Part shown: positions 62,001-64,000 of the stretch, piece after piece
How the letters are laid out: every line of letters starts with the position of its first letter
Numbering within the stretch: position 1 is the first letter of the stretch
Notes under the pieces: model-generated
The model's input: only the letters and a program-made list of their open reading frames with translations
Told to the model about the DNA's origin: nothing
The model's database searches: none
Assembly (NCBI RefSeq): GCF_019399895.1
Contig: NC_091874.1
Span: forward strand, 5,768,501 to 5,832,500
Length of the DNA: 64,000 nucleotides
Reading direction: 5' to 3'
DNA from: Cardiocondyla obscurior
Lineage: Eukaryota; Arthropoda; Insecta; Hymenoptera; Formicidae
Position numbers and translations under genes: made by a program

Positions 62001-64000
62001 AATAAGTTGACGGAATTACCCGTCTTTCGTGAGCGAGATATTTTAAACTAAAAGGTAACTGAATCTTACAAGTGCAAAATGAATGAATGTCTAGAGAACA
62101 ACATATATGATAATGGACCATTGACACCCACGGACTTCCGGCTTACGCGATTATCGTTCGACCAATCTTGTGCAATTTTGCAATTGTCCGCGACGGAATT
62201 ACAAACGTGAGTGCGATGTCGAGCCTTGTAAAACAGATTCTTCCTTCGCCCGACTCGAAACAGTTAACTTTCAGAACGGTGTCATTCCGACGGCGAGTAA
62301 GAGAAAAATTGACAATTAATAGACAGGCACGACAAATGAGAATATTCGGACGTTACAAATTTTTGTTCTATTTCTCGTAGATTTCGCGAATTATATGTAA
62401 TGCTTTCTCGTTTCATATAACTTCGTGCTCATATAATCTTCATTAATTTTTGATTCAGGACATTATATAATAATAGACTAATTCTATTTAATCTTTAAAA
62501 TGTTTGAGATGATAAATTGGGTCATGAATTAAATATCGAAACAATTCAATATACATTTCTCGTTATTTTACGTATGCATGCATTGCGAAACAGTTATATG
62601 GGTATTATTCTCTCGATTTCCCCGTTCAATTTTTCGCTTCCTTGCCCCTGATATTCTTTCTTATTCTTCGATCAGTTACGTAAGTTATCTCTACTCTCTT
62701 TTGATCCTCCTATCGCAATTCCATAAGTTCTAAAAGAAACAGGGAGAGAAATCACACGTAGATCTGGCTCAACCCTCGTCGGGAAACGTGATGGAAGGAT
62801 TTCCATTTTCAGAGAAACATTCTTCATTACGAACACATATTCAGGAGAATCATTTAACACTTTTACGGTTTTAAAATGTGTATTTTTTCAAATCGCTGGC
62901 TACTTACTGTTCGATAAAAGATACGGCGCCCGTGGTTTACTTTGCTTTTAATGAAACGTTTTCATTTCCTTTATCGGCGAAATGTAAAATAATATCGTGA
63001 AATTAGAAAAGATAAATCTTTATTATATACGTTTAAAATTAACTTGTTATTTGTGCAAATATCTTCTGAGAAGTATATTTAACGTGGAAACTTTTCGAAG
63101 TGGCAGATATTTTTGATTCCATTCTATTCCGCAAAAAAAGTATATTCTTCATTAATGAGCTGGTCGCTGGAAAACTTTTTTTATAGTACTATGTGCATAT
63201 CGATCGCCATTGGTACTATTCATCCGTAATGACCAAGTTCAACGGCGGCCTTCTTCAGTACGGGAGGGGGTTCTACGTGTAAGATCGGGTATAGGTATAT
63301 TACATTGCTAAAACGAGGGAAGCCACGAGGACGCGAGGATGCGGGGTCAAAGATGATCGTGATAATCGCTCAACGATGAATATCCATAAATAGCTGTAGC
63401 CGACGAGCGGTTTATAGACAGTTAACGGTGAAAAAGAGAATGTCGAAGCTCGACTTTGAAATTAATTGTTCATATAAAACACGAACAAGCCTAATGTGAA
63501 TTTTAATTCGTTTCAGTAATGAATATTAATAATTGGGTGTGATTTTCAATTCCGATTTTATAAAATATCTCTTTCTTGATACTTAAAAAAAAATTTAATA
63601 ACATTTTATGAAAATTTGTTCGACACCGATGATTACTTTCGATAAGCTTTCAAATATTTCCACAGATTCAATATTTAGGAGGCAAAATATTAGAAAAGTT
63701 TCAAGATTTATATGCAAATTACGTGCATGCGTATGCGCGTATATGCGTGTGAAAGAACACGATAGACTTTAATACCGTTACAAAAGAAATAATATCTCGA
63801 AAACGAAATGTTCTCGAATACCACATTTCCGGTACAAATAATTGCCAGATCGATTGATCAGCAAAACAATCGAGGCAGGGGAGTTTGCATAAAATTAGAT
63901 TACGTTAATAGATGCTGATCTTTACTCTGATCGGTTTAGTATTAATTTGCAGCGACGATTGCGAATCGTTGCAACGTAGGAGAACTAAGACTACTTGATC
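59030..64000. other. Intergenic DNA without supported genes
   Basis: A CpG-rich block at about 59,500-60,180 could be a promoter for a gene outside what I can resolve; the long minus-strand frame over it (59518-60051) is compositionally biased and unlike any protein I know. The remainder to the window end is AT-rich, with short frames only. I see no tRNA, mobile element or exon pair here. Confidence 0.5.

Overview
The window looks like nuclear DNA of an insect, most likely a hymenopteran such as an ant. It has moderate, patchy GC content, no CpG depletion, long AT-rich spacers, many poly(A)/poly(T) runs, short GT-AG introns and insect-specific gene families. Most of the 64 kb is intergenic or intronic. 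Only six or seven stretches carry protein-coding signal I can defend. Several of the genes become visible only when short exons are joined across phase-matched splice sites.

Layout. 1-14.8 kb: largely noncoding, with an unidentified exon pair at 7349-7597 (+), a decayed tandem copy of it at 8150-8383, and an RNA-type hairpin at 7896-7955 between the two. 14.8-16.1 kb (-): an intronless EcKinase-like (CHK kinase-like) gene. 20.2-20.7 kb (-): an unrecognised two-exon gene for a 145-residue protein. 27-29 kb: a CpG-rich, low-complexity block ending in a good splice donor, probably a promoter and 5' noncoding exon. 37.4-44.5 kb (+): a seven-exon zona pellucida (ZP) domain gene. 48.0-51.7 kb (-): a second ZP gene of the dusky/dusky-like group, convergent with the first. 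56.5-57.4 kb (+): a five-exon odorant-binding protein gene. 57.9-58.9 kb (+): a small gene for a cysteine-rich, metallothionein-like protein with two alternative last exons. 59-64 kb: nothing coding that I can support.

How the genes relate. The two ZP genes are convergent paralogues. Each encodes a signal peptide on its own short exon, a ZP module, a basic furin-type site and a single membrane span, the layout of apical extracellular-matrix proteins that shape insect cuticle. The odorant-binding protein and the cysteine-rich protein lie head-to-tail about 0.5 kb apart but have no obvious functional link. The most novel items are the alternative cysteine-rich tails, the duplicated exon unit with its hairpin, and the unknown 145-residue protein.

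Every exon model here was read by eye from splice sites and reading frame; no transcript or database evidence was available.
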